NCBI RefSeq assembly: GCF_022513565.1
Contig: NZ_JAKWBE010000031.1
Coordinates: 1 to 64,000 of the forward strand
Direction of reading: 5' to 3'
DNA from: Streptomyces gilvus
GTDB taxonomy: Bacteria; Actinomycetota; Actinomycetes; Streptomycetales; Streptomycetaceae
Length of the DNA stretch: 64,000 nt
The position numbers and the translations under genes were made by a program. The notes under the pieces are model-generated. The model made no database searches. It was given only the letters and a program-made list of their open reading frames with translations, and was not told the origin of the DNA. Of this stretch, positions 40,254-49,785 are shown in pieces (within the stretch, counting starts at the first letter, position 1; each line of letters starts with the position of its first letter).

Positions 40254-42013
40254 TTCTCAGCCCCTTCGGCAGATACGACTTGGGGGTCGGGGGTGGTGGA
40301 GTCGTCGTGGTCTGGGGAGCCGGCGTCGGGTTCGGCGTCGGAGTGGTCGTGGGAGTCCTCTTCGGGCTCGGGTGCCCCGGGCGCCTGGTCGTAGAGGATT
40401 CCGGCGAGGTCGCCGAGTTCCTCCGGGACCTTCGCGGACTCGCTGCGGCCGAGGCCGGCCATCTCGACGACCGTGACGCCGTCGGGGCCGGTCACCGCGC
40501 GCACCCAGACGCGGCGGCGCTGGATGAACAGGGAGGCGGCGAGGCCGAAGATCGCGACGAGGGCGCCGGCGAGCGCCCAGTCCGTGCCGGGCTGCTGGAC
40601 GATCTGGAAGTTCGCCCACTCCTTGGTGGTGTCGTAGGTGATCGACCCGGCGCCGTTGGGCAGCCGCATGGTCTCGCCGGGCTTCAGGTTGGCCCTGAGC
40701 TGCTGGCCCTTGGAGTCCTTGAACTCCTTCACATGCGACTTGTCGAGCTGGTACACGCTCTGCGGGATGCCGGAGTCGACCCCGAGGTCACCGTGGTACG
40801 GCGTCAGGTTGAGCACCGGGTCGAGCAGGGCGGGGAAGGTGGAGGCGGTCTCGCTGCCCTTGGTGTAGGTGGGCAGGAAGAACGCCGAGATGCCCAGCTG
40901 CTCCCTGACGCCCTGGGCGTTCCTGTAGCCGTCGAGGACCTTGACCACGCCGGTGGAGGTGACGTTGGAGTCGAGCGGGAGGAGGGGGACGGCGTCGCGG
41001 TAGACGACGTTGCCCTTGCCGTCGCGGACGGTGATGAGGGGGGCGTAGCCGTGGGCGGTGAGGTAGACCTTGGCGTCGCCGATGGACAGCGGTTCGTTGA
41101 CCTTGACGACCCTCTTCTTCTCCTTGCCGTAGGCGCCCTGGCTGTAGGTGATGGCGGCCTGGTAGGTGCGCGGGGTGCCGCGGTTGGGGCCGTTCATCTC
41201 GTACGTGCCGGTGAACTTGTCCAGGGTGAAGCTGAACGGCACCAGGTCGTCGGTGGTGAAGAGGTTGCCGGACTTGAAGTCGTCGTACTGGGTGGTGGTG
41301 TTGGAGAAGCCGTCGCCCTCGACGATCAGCTTGTTGCCCTCGGACTTGTAGAGCTGGCCCCAGGCGAAGGAGATCAGCAGGACGATCAGGGCGATGTGGA
41401 AGGCGAGGTTGCCGACCTCGCGCAGGTAGCCCTTCTCGGCGGCGACGGCGTCACCGGCGAGGTGGGCGCGGAAGCGGCGCTTCTTGAGGAGGGCGAGCGC
41501 GGCCTCGCGGACCTGCTCGGGTTCGGCCTCGGTGCGCCAGGTCGTGTACGCGGGCAGCCGGGTCAGCCGCCGGGGGGCGCCCGGGGGGCGGCCGCGGAGC
41601 TGGCCGACGAACTGCCAGGTGCGCGGGATGATGCAGCCGATGAGGGAGACGAACAGCAGGATGTAGATCGCGGAGAACCACACCGAGCTGTAGACGTGGA
41701 AGAGGCCGAGCCTGTCGTAGATGGGCGCGAGGAAGGTGTGCGCCTTGCGGAAGTCGGCGACCTTGGTGGCGTCGATGCCGGACTGCGGGATCAGCGAGCC
41801 GGGGATGGCGCCGAGGGAGACGAGCAGGAGCAGCAGCAGCGCGACCCGCATGGAGGTCAGCTGCCGCCAGAACCAGCGGGCCCAGCCGATCACGCCCAGG
41901 GAGGGCAGGTTCGGCAGGTCCTCCTTGGGCGCGGTGGACAGCTGGGAGCCGGCGGCGCCGAGGTCCGGGTCCTCGGCCCGCTCGGGGGTCGTACCGGTTG
42001 TGGTCTTGCTCAT
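40250..42013 (-). CDS. resB: Cytochrome c biogenesis protein ResB
   Basis: 587 aa. N-terminal helices (about 48-75, RVALLLLLLVSLGAIPGSLIPQ pattern, split by GSLIPQ), another pair, a large extracellular domain and a last helix near 480. Works with CcsA to deliver and attach heme outside the membrane. The Asp/Glu-rich C-terminal tail is cytoplasmic. Starts 3 nt after ccdA. Confidence 0.93.
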   Translation of the reverse strand: MSKTTTGTTPERAEDPDLGAAGSQLSTAPKEDLPNLPSLGVIGWARWFWRQLTSMRVALLLLLLVSLGAIPGSLIPQSGIDATKVADFRKAHTFLAPIYDRLGLFHVYSSVWFSAIYILLFVSLIGCIIPRTWQFVGQLRGRPPGAPRRLTRLPAYTTWRTEAEPEQVREAALALLKKRRFRAHLAGDAVAAEKGYLREVGNLAFHIALIVLLISFAWGQLYKSEGNKLIVEGDGFSNTTTQYDDFKSGNLFTTDDLVPFSFTLDKFTGTYEMNGPNRGTPRTYQAAITYSQGAYGKEKKRVVKVNEPLSIGDAKVYLTAHGYAPLITVRDGKGNVVYRDAVPLLPLDSNVTSTGVVKVLDGYRNAQGVREQLGISAFFLPTYTKGSETASTFPALLDPVLNLTPYHGDLGVDSGIPQSVYQLDKSHVKEFKDSKGQQLRANLKPGETMRLPNGAGSITYDTTKEWANFQIVQQPGTDWALAGALVAIFGLAASLFIQRRRVWVRAVTGPDGVTVVEMAGLGRSESAKVPEELGDLAGILYDQAPGAPEPEEDSHDHSDAEPDAGSPDHDDSTTPDPQVVSAEGAEK

Positions 42014-42016
42014 CGA

Positions 42017-42787
42017 TCAGATCCCCACGGTGAAGCCGGCGGACCAGGACTGCATGTCCTGCACGATGCGGTCCCAGGCGCCGGTGACGAGGAGCAGACC
42101 GGTCACGATCATCATCGTGCCGCCGATCCGCATCACCCAGACATAGTGGCGCTTGACCCAGCCGAAGGCGCCGAGCGCCTTGCGGAAGGCGACCGCGGCG
42201 AGCACGAAGGGCACGCCGAGGCCGAGGCAGTAGGCGACGGTCAGTATCGCGCCCCGTCCGGCGCTGGACTGCTGGGAGGACAGGGCCAGTACGGAGGCGA
42301 GCGTGGGTCCGATGCAGGGCGTCCAGCCGATGCCGAACAGGGCGCCCAGCACGGGGGCGCCGGCGAGACCGGCCACGGGCCGCTTGTGGAAGCGGAACTC
42401 ACGCTGGGTCATCCAGGGCATCAGGCCCATGAAGAAGACACCCATGAGGATCATGAGCACGCCCAGCACCTTGGACAGGATCCCCTTGTTGTCCTGCAGG
42501 GTGTCGCCGAAGAAGCCGAACAGGGCGCCGCTGGAGACGAACACGGCGGTGAAGCCGAGCACGAACAGGGAGGCGCCGGCGACCATGCGTCCGCGCCGGG
42601 CCTCGGCGAGGTCGGTGCCGGTGACGCCGGTGACGTAGGAGAGGTAGCCGGGGACGAGCGGGAGGACGCACGGGGAGAAGAAGGAGACGAGTCCGCCGAG
42701 CAGCGCGATGGGCAGGGCGGCCAGCAGGGCGCCGTTGAGCACCGTGCCGTTGTAGCCCGTCGCGGCGAGCGTGGTGACCGATGTCAC
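42017..42787 (-). CDS. ccdA: CcdA-type thiol-disulfide transporter
   Basis: 256 aa from GTG 42787; TTG 42802 is an alternative. Six helices. Cys in SFFSPCVLPLVPGY and GIGWTPCIGPTLAS are the redox pair that moves electrons from thioredoxin to outside thiols, here the TlpA/ResA-like lipoprotein encoded just upstream (one base between stop and start). Confidence 0.93.
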   Translation of the reverse strand: MTSVTTLAATGYNGTVLNGALLAALPIALLGGLVSFFSPCVLPLVPGYLSYVTGVTGTDLAEARRGRMVAGASLFVLGFTAVFVSSGALFGFFGDTLQDNKGILSKVLGVLMILMGVFFMGLMPWMTQREFRFHKRPVAGLAGAPVLGALFGIGWTPCIGPTLASVLALSSQQSSAGRGAILTVAYCLGLGVPFVLAAVAFRKALGAFGWVKRHYVWVMRIGGTMMIVTGLLLVTGAWDRIVQDMQSWSAGFTVGI

Positions 42788-42788
42788 G

Positions 42789-43406
42789 TCACTTCTCCGC
42801 AAGGACCGGGTCGATCATGCCGCGCAGCTTGTCCTCGCTGAGCGCGGCCAGCGAGCGGGCGGCGATCCTGCCCTCGCGGTCCAGGACGAGCGTGGAGGGC
42901 ACCGCCTGCGGGTTGAGGGTGCCCTTCTTGAAGCGGAGCATCAGCTTGCCGGTGGGGTCGTAGAGGCTGGGGAAGGTGACGCCCATCTGCTTCTCGAAGG
43001 CGACCGCGTTCTGGACGCTGGTGTCGCGGGTGTTGATGCCGACGAACTGGACGCCCTTGGCCTTGAGGCTCTCGTAGACCTTCTCCAGGCCCGGCGCCTC
43101 GGCGCGGCAGGGGGCGCACCAGGAGCCCCACACGTTGAGGACGACGACCTTGCCCTTGTAGGAGGCGACGTCGAGCTGCTGCCCGTTGACCGTCTTGCCG
43201 GACAGGTCGGGCGCGGCGGCGCGCTCCCCCTTCTTGGCGGTGGAGATGCCGTCCTTGCCCATGACGAAGTTGGTGTCACCGCCTCCGCCGGAGGTGCCCC
43301 CGGAGCTGCACGCGGACAGGGTCAGCGCCGAGGCCGCGGCGACTGCGGTGAGCAGAACGGCACGGCTGCGCCTCGAGCGCAGGGGAACACGGCTGGCGGC
43401 ACTCAT
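42789..43406 (-). CDS. TlpA/ResA-like thioredoxin lipoprotein
   Basis: 205 aa from ATG 43406. Lipoprotein signal with lipobox LSAC (Cys33), then a Gly/Ser linker and thioredoxin fold with WCAPC (Cys97, Cys100). It keeps apocytochrome c cysteines reduced for heme attachment. First gene of the maturation operon. Confidence 0.94.
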   Translation of the reverse strand: MSAASRVPLRSRRSRAVLLTAVAAASALTLSACSSGGTSGGGGDTNFVMGKDGISTAKKGERAAAPDLSGKTVNGQQLDVASYKGKVVVLNVWGSWCAPCRAEAPGLEKVYESLKAKGVQFVGINTRDTSVQNAVAFEKQMGVTFPSLYDPTGKLMLRFKKGTLNPQAVPSTLVLDREGRIAARSLAALSEDKLRGMIDPVLAEK

Positions 43407-43483
43407 GTGAAAAGTTTCGCATGTCCGTTCCGGGGATCTTGCCCGCCCCCCTCGCGGGCCCGGAAGGGCCAAGAAGGCCCAGT

Positions 43484-44767
43484 TCAGGCGGCCTGTCCGG
43501 TGGGTGAGGACGAGGAGGAGGGGGCCGGCCGCAGGAAGGTCTTCCAGCCGCCCGCCGGGGCCCGCCCGACCTCGAGCGTACGGAGCTTGGCGAGCACCTC
43601 CGGCTTCTGCACGTCCATCCAGTCGACGAACTGCCGGAAGGAGACCAGCCGTACGTCCGCGCCCTTCTCCTTCTCCCGGGCGATGTGCTTGAACGCCTCC
43701 TCGACGGCGTCCATGTAGATGCCGCCGTTCCAGTGCTCGAAGTGGTTGCCGATGAAGAAGGGCGCCCGGTTTGTCTCGTATGCCCGCTGGAAGCCGGATA
43801 TGTACGCCTGCGCGGACTGGGTACGCCAGCCCGGGTAGTTGTAGGCGGGCGCCTTGGTCGAGTTCACCGACTGGTTGGCGAGCATGTTGTAGTCCATCGA
43901 CAGGACCTCGAAGGACCGGCCGGGGAACGGGATCTGCTGCAGCGGCAGGTCCCACACGCCCAGCTTCTTGTCCGGCCACACCTGCCGGCCGCCGGGCGAG
44001 GAGGCGTCGTAGCGCCAGCCGAGCGACCTGGCGGTGGGCAGCAGGTTGTTCTGGCCGAGCAGACAGGGCGTACGGCCGCCGACCAGCTCCTTGTCGTAGT
44101 CGAAGGGGAGCGAGGGCAGGTCACTCCAGCCGGTGTTGGTGCGCCACTGCTTCACGAACGCCTTGGCCTGCTGGATCTCGCTGCGCCACTGCGCGGGCGT
44201 CCAGTTGCCGACGGTGCCGTGGCCGGAGCAGAAGTGGCCGTTGAAGTGGGTGCCGATCTCGTGGCCCTCGAGCCAGGCGCGGCGGACGTTGGTGAGCGTC
44301 GCCCTGACGTGCTCGTCGGTGAGGTAGCCGATGTCGGAGGCGCCGCGCGGGTTGTTCGGCGGGTCGTAGAGCCGCTTCTTCGACTCGGGCAGCAGGTAGA
44401 GCCCGGACAGGAAGAAGGTCATGGACGCGCCGTGCTGCTGGGCGAGGTCGAGGAAGCGCGGGAAGAGGCCGTTGCCCACCTCACCGGCGCCGTCCCAGGA
44501 GAAGATGACGAACTGGGGCGGGGTCTGGCCGGGCTCCAGGGGCTCGGGCTTGGCCGGCTGGTGGGGCTGCTTACCGCTGAAGGAGGTCGAGCCGTCGCCG
44601 ATGGGCCTGGCGGGATGGGCCGTACTCCCGGACTTCTCGCCGCCCTTGGAACCCGAGGCGGGGTGCGGTCCGTCTGACGGTTTGAGGGTGCCGCAGCCGG
44701 CGAGTCCGGCGGCCGCCGCGGCTCCCGCGCCCAGCCCGAGCATTCCCCTGCGAGAGAGTGCGCGCAT
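43484..44767 (-). CDS. Secreted lipoprotein with polysaccharide-deacetylase-like fold
   Basis: 427 aa. Twin-arginine start (SRRGML) with lipobox LAGC (Cys25), then a Pro/Ser linker. The NodB-like barrel begins FVIFSWDGAGE, close to the TFDDG motif but with DG only, and HEIGTHFNGHF supplies the His-x3-His-type metal site. Catalytic activity is uncertain because the first motif is altered. No operon partner; 141 bp upstream of it contain nothing obvious. Confidence 0.85.
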   Translation of the reverse strand: MRALSRRGMLGLGAGAAAAAGLAGCGTLKPSDGPHPASGSKGGEKSGSTAHPARPIGDGSTSFSGKQPHQPAKPEPLEPGQTPPQFVIFSWDGAGEVGNGLFPRFLDLAQQHGASMTFFLSGLYLLPESKKRLYDPPNNPRGASDIGYLTDEHVRATLTNVRRAWLEGHEIGTHFNGHFCSGHGTVGNWTPAQWRSEIQQAKAFVKQWRTNTGWSDLPSLPFDYDKELVGGRTPCLLGQNNLLPTARSLGWRYDASSPGGRQVWPDKKLGVWDLPLQQIPFPGRSFEVLSMDYNMLANQSVNSTKAPAYNYPGWRTQSAQAYISGFQRAYETNRAPFFIGNHFEHWNGGIYMDAVEEAFKHIAREKEKGADVRLVSFRQFVDWMDVQKPEVLAKLRTLEVGRAPAGGWKTFLRPAPSSSSSPTGQAA

Positions 44768-44908
44768 TCCAACCCCGATTCGTCATGTGCTCTGGTGGTC
44801 ACCCCTTCAGAGGACATGACGAACGGAGAGGTTCCTCGCGATCACACTAATCCCGCAATAAATGTCACGAACGTGTCATAAGACACAAGATGAACGGCCT
44901 GTGCGGGC

Positions 44909-45592
44909 TCAGGCGCCGAAAGCCTTGCTCTTGCCCTTCGCCGGCTTGGCGCCCGCGAGGAGATGAGCGGGCACCAGATCGCGGGCCGGCTCGGTGTAGC
45001 CGACGGACACGATCTTGTCGCCCCGGTAGGTGAAGCTCGTCAGCGAGGCCAGGGTGCACTGCCGCTTGCGCGGGTCGTGCCACAGCCGCCGCTTCTCGAC
45101 GTAGGAGCGCACGGTCCAGATGGGCAGCTGATGACTGACCAGCACCGCCTCGTGCCCCCGCGCCTGCTCCTTGGCGGAGTCCAGCGCCTGCATCATCCGT
45201 ACGACGATGTCGACGTACGGCTCGCCCCAGGACGGCTTGAACGGGTTGACGAGGTACTTCCAGTTCGCCGGCTGCCGGAGCGCGCCGTCGCCGACGCCGA
45301 AGGTCTTTCCCTGGAAGATGTTGTCGGCCTCGATGAGCCGCTCGTCGGAGGCGAGGGGCAGCCCGTGCGCCTTGGCGATCGGCGTGGCCGTCTCCTGCGC
45401 CCGCTCCAGCGGCGAGGCGCAGACGTACGTCACGTCCCGGGAGGCGAGGTGCTCGGCGACCCGGTCGGCCATCCGCCGCCCGAGCTCCGAGAGGTGGTAC
45501 CCGGCGAGACGGCCGTAGAGGACCCCGTCCGGGTTGTCGACCTCCCCGTGCCGCATGACGTGTACGACCGTGATGTCCTGCTGCTCGCTCAT
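44909..45592 (-). CDS. Histidine phosphatase superfamily protein (phosphoglycerate-mutase-like)
   Basis: 227 aa. RHGE at residues 14-17 holds the phospho-acceptor His; second His in LVSHQLPIW. Such branch-1 proteins are mostly small-molecule phosphatases. ATG overlaps the hemL stop by 4 bp, so it is translated with hemL, an arrangement found in other Streptomyces. Substrate unknown. Confidence 0.9.
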   Translation of the reverse strand: MSEQQDITVVHVMRHGEVDNPDGVLYGRLAGYHLSELGRRMADRVAEHLASRDVTYVCASPLERAQETATPIAKAHGLPLASDERLIEADNIFQGKTFGVGDGALRQPANWKYLVNPFKPSWGEPYVDIVVRMMQALDSAKEQARGHEAVLVSHQLPIWTVRSYVEKRRLWHDPRKRQCTLASLTSFTYRGDKIVSVGYTEPARDLVPAHLLAGAKPAKGKSKAFGA

Positions 45593-46908
45593 GCTGCTGT
45601 GGCCTCCGCCGCCGCTCGGGCCGCCGCCGGGAGGGCGTCGGCGATGCGCTGCACGGCCTGTTCGTCGTGGGCCGTGGACACGAACCAGGACTCGAAGGAC
45701 GAGGGCGGGAGGTAGACGCCCTCCGCCAGCATCGAGTGGAAGAAGGCGGTGAAGCGGAAGGACTCCTGCGCCTTCGCGTCCTCGTAGTCACGCACCGAGC
45801 GGTCCGTGAAGAAGACGGAGAACATGTTGGAGGCGCTCTGCAGCCGGTGCGCGACGCCCTCCTTGGTGAGCGCCTCGGTGACCAGCGCCTGGATCCGCTG
45901 CGACACGGCGTTGACCTTGTCGTAGGCGGCGTCGTCGAGCAGGCGCAGCTGGGCGAGGCCGGCCGCGGTGGCGACCGGGTTCCCGGAGAGGGTGCCGGCC
46001 TGGTAGACGGGCCCGGCGGGGGCGAGGTGCTCCATGACGTCCTGCCGGCCGCCGAAGGCCGCGGCCGGGAAGCCGCCGCCCATGACCTTGCCGAAGGTCA
46101 TGAGATCCGGCCGCACCCCGTCGATGCCGTACCACCCGGCGCGACTCGTCCGGAAGCCGGTCATGACCTCGTCGGAGATGAACAGCGCGCCGTTCTCGGC
46201 GCAGGCGTCCTTCAGCCCCTGGTTGAACCCGGGCCGCGGCGGCACGACGCCCATGTTGCCGGGCGAGGCCTCGGTGATCACGCAGGCGATCTCGCCCGGG
46301 TGCCGGTGGAAGGCCTCGTTCACGGCCTCGAGGTCGTTGTACGGCAGCACGATCGTGTCGCCGGCCTGGGCACCGGTGACCCCGGGGGTGTCGGGCAGGG
46401 CGAACGTGGCCACCCCGCTGCCGGCGGCGGCGAGCAGCGAGTCGACGTGACCGTGGTAACACCCGGCGAACTTGATCACCTTGGAGCGGCGGGTGAAGCC
46501 GCGGGCGAGCCGGATGGCGCTCATGGTCGCCTCGGTGCCGCTGCTGACCAGCCGTACCTGCTCGACGGGCGCCACCCGGGCGACGATCTCCTCGGCGAGC
46601 GCGACCTCGCCCTCACCGGGCGTGCCGAAGGAGGTACCGCGCGAGACGGCGTCCTGAACGGCGGCGATGACCTCGGGGTGGGAGTGGCCGAGGATCATGG
46701 GCCCCCAGGAGCACACGAGGTCCACGTAGTCCCGGCCGTCCGCGTCCGTCAGATACGCGCCCCGGCCCGACACCATGAACCGGGGCGTACCGCCCACCGC
46801 CCGGAAGGCGCGCACCGGGGAGTTCACGCCGCCGGGCGTGACGGCGGCCGCGCGGTCGAACAGCGCCTGCGACACGGGGGCTTCGTATGGATATGGCAGT
46901 TCGCTCAT
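45589..46908 (-). CDS. hemL: Glutamate-1-semialdehyde 2,1-aminomutase HemL
   Basis: 439 aa from ATG 46908. PLP enzyme of the C5 route to 5-aminolevulinate and heme. Active-site Lys274 in TFGKVMGGGFP, SSGTEATMSAIRLARG for phosphate binding, DEVMTGFR for the ring. Full length. Next to the cytochrome c maturation genes, as is usual in the genus. Confidence 0.96.
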   Translation of the reverse strand: MSELPYPYEAPVSQALFDRAAAVTPGGVNSPVRAFRAVGGTPRFMVSGRGAYLTDADGRDYVDLVCSWGPMILGHSHPEVIAAVQDAVSRGTSFGTPGEGEVALAEEIVARVAPVEQVRLVSSGTEATMSAIRLARGFTRRSKVIKFAGCYHGHVDSLLAAAGSGVATFALPDTPGVTGAQAGDTIVLPYNDLEAVNEAFHRHPGEIACVITEASPGNMGVVPPRPGFNQGLKDACAENGALFISDEVMTGFRTSRAGWYGIDGVRPDLMTFGKVMGGGFPAAAFGGRQDVMEHLAPAGPVYQAGTLSGNPVATAAGLAQLRLLDDAAYDKVNAVSQRIQALVTEALTKEGVAHRLQSASNMFSVFFTDRSVRDYEDAKAQESFRFTAFFHSMLAEGVYLPPSSFESWFVSTAHDEQAVQRIADALPAAARAAAEATAA

Positions 46909-47293
46909 GACCTGCGGCTTCTCCGACCTCTCGGGCTGGGCGGGCTCCGGTTGCCCGGTGACCTCCCCAGGGTAGGTCAGCCGGGCGCGGCGGCAGCGGG
47001 GCACCGCCACCGCCCCTCTGCTGACCCGAGAAACAGTCGTGGCCCGAAGTGATCTGCGAAACTGGGACCCGATACACACACCTCGAACGGCCCTGTCGTA
47101 CGTATAGGAGTGCGTACGGATGTACGGCTGACGTACGACCGGGTGTACGGAGGCTTGTTCAGGGGCTGCGAAGATCCTGCGGACAGGTGTTTCAACGCAC
47201 GTTTCGGCGGGCGGCCGTGGGGGAGGTCACTGACACGATGATCGGGTTGCGCGGCGGGGGCCACGCGTCCTAGAAAAGCAGTCGGGTGGAGAT
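46909..47293. other. 385-bp divergent intergenic region with repeated tacg motifs
   Basis: No gene recognised. Around 47095-47160 the word gtacg or its neighbour tacgg recurs five times at 10-15 bp spacing (cgtacgtata, gcgtacgg, tgtacggc, cgtacgac, tgtacgga), a possible cluster of regulator half-sites. The promoters of hemL and the 212-aa gene must lie here. Confidence 0.45.
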
Positions 47294-47932
47294 ATGCATC
47301 GCGGTGGCGGACTGGGCGAGGGGACTGACGACCTGGGTCCTCGACGGGCCCAGCGGGGAAGGCACCGACGCGAGGCGGAGGAAGCTACCGAGACACGTCA
47401 GGGACAGGGTGTACCGAGTGAGCCCGAACCGTTCGACCGGCGGACCGACCGCCGGCTCGACCGGCTGCGGGCGGGGAGCAGGAATGGTGGTCGGGTGGGG
47501 GTGACGTACAAGTACTTCGGCGCGCCGGACGGCGCGACCGCGGCCCGCGTCCCGATCTCGATGCGCCCCGAGGAACTCGGCGGCGACGAGCTCGGCATGA
47601 ACGGCATGTTCACGAAGATCAAGCCGGAAACGATGGCGGCGATGGTCCTCACGGGCATAGAAGGCGTACCCCTGCACAAGGTCCCGCCCCTGGAACTCGT
47701 CGTCCTGCACCCCGACTACGCCGTGGTCAAGCTCCCCATGACGGTCGTCGACCCCCTGCGCGGCATCGGCGAGGAGGCGGTCGGCGCGGCGGCCTTCATC
47801 TGGTCGACGGTCCCGGACCGGGGCGGCCCCCGGGACGCGTTCAACGTGTACCAACTGCTCCACGAGTGGCAGGACTTCAGCCATCGCCTGCATGAGGCGG
47901 GGCATCAGCCGTACTGCCTGGTGTGGCCCTGA
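47294..47932 (+). CDS. Conserved hypothetical protein
   Basis: 212 aa from ATG 47294 after ggtggag. The first 65 residues are Arg/Gly-rich and low in structure; the rest is a compact soluble domain with RVPISMRPEELGGDELGMNGMFTK-type sequence (split here as RVPISMRPEEL and ELGMNGMF), VVLHPDYAVVKLPM and HEWQDFSHRLHEAGHQPY. A downstream GTG at about 47498 could also start the domain. Family not recognised. Confidence 0.7.
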   Translation: MHRGGGLGEGTDDLGPRRAQRGRHRREAEEATETRQGQGVPSEPEPFDRRTDRRLDRLRAGSRNGGRVGVTYKYFGAPDGATAARVPISMRPEELGGDELGMNGMFTKIKPETMAAMVLTGIEGVPLHKVPPLELVVLHPDYAVVKLPMTVVDPLRGIGEEAVGAAAFIWSTVPDRGGPRDAFNVYQLLHEWQDFSHRLHEAGHQPYCLVWP

Positions 47933-47965
47933 GCCGCGGTTCTCGCTGTTGTCGGGGAGGGGACG

Positions 47966-48817
47966 TCAGGCCGAGTAGTGGCCGGCCTCGGCGCCCAGGA
48001 CGTTCAGCAGGTCCAGGGCCTCGGCGCTGCGGGATCCCGGTGGCGCCGTGTAGAGCACCAGGTACTGGTCGCGGTCGGTGAGGCTGAGCGTGTCGCAGTC
48101 GACGGTGACCTCGCCGACCGTCGGATGGCGGAAGGTCTTGGTGAGCATCGGCGCGGCCTGTACGTCGTGCCGTTCCCACAGCCGGGCGAAGTGGGGGCTG
48201 CCGGTGCGCAGTTCGTCGACCAGTCCGGTCACGTCCTGATCCGCCGGGTAGCGCGCGACGGTGGTGCGGAGCTGTGTGACCACGTGGTACCGGAACTCGG
48301 CGGCGTCGGAGATCCCGTACGGCGTGGCACCGTCCCGTGCCGGCCCGAGGAACGCACGGCGCGCGAGATTGCGGTCCCTCGGGGCCAGCGGTGCGAAGTC
48401 CTCCATGAGCGCGGCCGCGAGGTCGTTCCACGCGAGCACCTCGAAGACGGCGGATATCACGAAGCCGGCCGTCCGCGGGAGCCGTTCGAGGAGCGCGAGG
48501 ATGCTCGGGCGGACGTCGCGCCGGTGCAGCCCGGCACGGGCCGGCGCCGTCCCCGCGAGGACGTGGAGGTGGCCGGACTCGGCGTCGGTGAGCCGTAGCG
48601 CGCCCGCGATCCCGGCAAGGACCTCGGCCGACGGTCGCGGCGCCCTGCCCTGCTCGAGCCGGACGTAGTACTCGGTGGAGATGTGCGCGAGGACCGCGAC
48701 CTCCTCGCGGCGCAGACCGGGGGTGCGGCGCCGGGGTCCGGTGGGCAGGCCGACGTCCTGTGGGCACAGCCGCTCGCGACGGCTGCGGAGGAACGCCCCG
48801 AGTTCCTGTTTGTCCAT
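47966..48817 (-). CDS. XRE-family regulator with MmyB-like ligand domain
   Basis: 283 aa from ATG 48817. N-terminal helix-turn-helix (LGAFLRSRRERLCP ... TPGLRREEVAVLAHISTEYY, 6-60) and C-terminal MmyB-like domain (about 110-270; NDLAAALMEDFAPL, RNLARRAFLGP). Such regulators usually face the SDR gene they control, as here with the gene at 48905. The frame continues upstream to 51331 without stops, but that part is antisense to other genes. Confidence 0.9.
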   Translation of the reverse strand: MDKQELGAFLRSRRERLCPQDVGLPTGPRRRTPGLRREEVAVLAHISTEYYVRLEQGRAPRPSAEVLAGIAGALRLTDAESGHLHVLAGTAPARAGLHRRDVRPSILALLERLPRTAGFVISAVFEVLAWNDLAAALMEDFAPLAPRDRNLARRAFLGPARDGATPYGISDAAEFRYHVVTQLRTTVARYPADQDVTGLVDELRTGSPHFARLWERHDVQAAPMLTKTFRHPTVGEVTVDCDTLSLTDRDQYLVLYTAPPGSRSAEALDLLNVLGAEAGHYSA

Positions 48818-48904
48818 ACGCCCAGTGTGCGCGCGGCACGGCGGCGGATCCTGGTACAGCCTGTGCCTGTATCCGGCCGGCGGCCGACCGGAGGCTTGGG
48901 TGTC

Positions 48905-49759
48905 ATGACGAACCCCACTCACAAACCGAACAGCCCGAACACCACTCACAGCCTGGACACCGCGCACAGCCTGGACACCGCGCACAGCGCCCACAGCGCA
49001 CCCGTCGGCCTGCTCACCGGCAAGGTCGTGTTCATCACCGGCGCCAGCCGCGGTATCGGGGCGGCCGCGGCCCGGCTCTTCGCCGCCGAGGGCGCCGCCG
49101 TCGTGCTCGCCGCCCGCGGCACCGACGCCCTGGAGCGGATCGTGAAGGAGATCCGCGCCGAAGGCCGTGTCGCCGACGCCGTCACCCTGGACCTCGCCGA
49201 TCCCGCGAGCATCCGCGCCGCTGTCGACCACGTCGGGGAACTGCACGGACGGCTCGACGGCGCCTTCAACAACGGCGCGGCCATCCAGCAGCCGGGCCCG
49301 CTCGACACCACCAGCGACGAGGACATCGACGCGCAGTTCGCCGTGAACTTCCGCTCGCACTGGACCGCCATGAACGCCGAGGCCGCGCTCATGCGCCGTA
49401 CCGGCGGAGGGGCGATCGTCAACACCTCCAGCATCGGCAGCCGCCGCGCCAACCCCGTCCTGCCCGCCTACGGCGCCATGAAGCGCGCGCTCAACAGCAT
49501 CACCGAGACAGCGGCCAAAACTTGGGGCCCGGAGGGCATCCGCGTCAACGGCATCACCCCCGGCGGCACGGCCACCGAGATGATCGACGCGTGGGAGGCG
49601 GCGACCCCGGGCGTCGTCGAGGCCAACAACGCGGCCACCCCGCTGGGCCGCATGGCCGAGCCCCGCGAGGTGGCCGAGGCCGCCGCGTGGCTGCTCAGCG
49701 ACCGCGCCTCCTACGTGACCGGCGCCATCGTCCCCGTCGACGGCGGCGCCGGCGCCTGA
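48905..49759 (+). CDS. Short-chain dehydrogenase/reductase
   Basis: 284 aa. NAD(P) motif TGASRGIG (about 47-54), Ser in NTSSIGS, Tyr-x3-Lys in AYGAMKRA, C-terminal VTGAIVPVDGGAGA. The first 35 residues are a low-complexity extension with the repeats HSLDTAHSLDTAHSAHSA, coded by a perfect short DNA repeat. The real start may be later. Divergent from the XRE regulator, its probable controller. Confidence 0.88.
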   Translation: MTNPTHKPNSPNTTHSLDTAHSLDTAHSAHSAPVGLLTGKVVFITGASRGIGAAAARLFAAEGAAVVLAARGTDALERIVKEIRAEGRVADAVTLDLADPASIRAAVDHVGELHGRLDGAFNNGAAIQQPGPLDTTSDEDIDAQFAVNFRSHWTAMNAEAALMRRTGGGAIVNTSSIGSRRANPVLPAYGAMKRALNSITETAAKTWGPEGIRVNGITPGGTATEMIDAWEAATPGVVEANNAATPLGRMAEPREVAEAAAWLLSDRASYVTGAIVPVDGGAGA

Positions 49760-49785
49760 CGACAGCGGCCCCTGCCCCGGCGCTC

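Noticed and set aside
40280..42841. 853-codon open frame opposite the res operon
   Set aside because: Gly/Ala/Glu-rich shadow of resB and ccdA, which have clear motifs.
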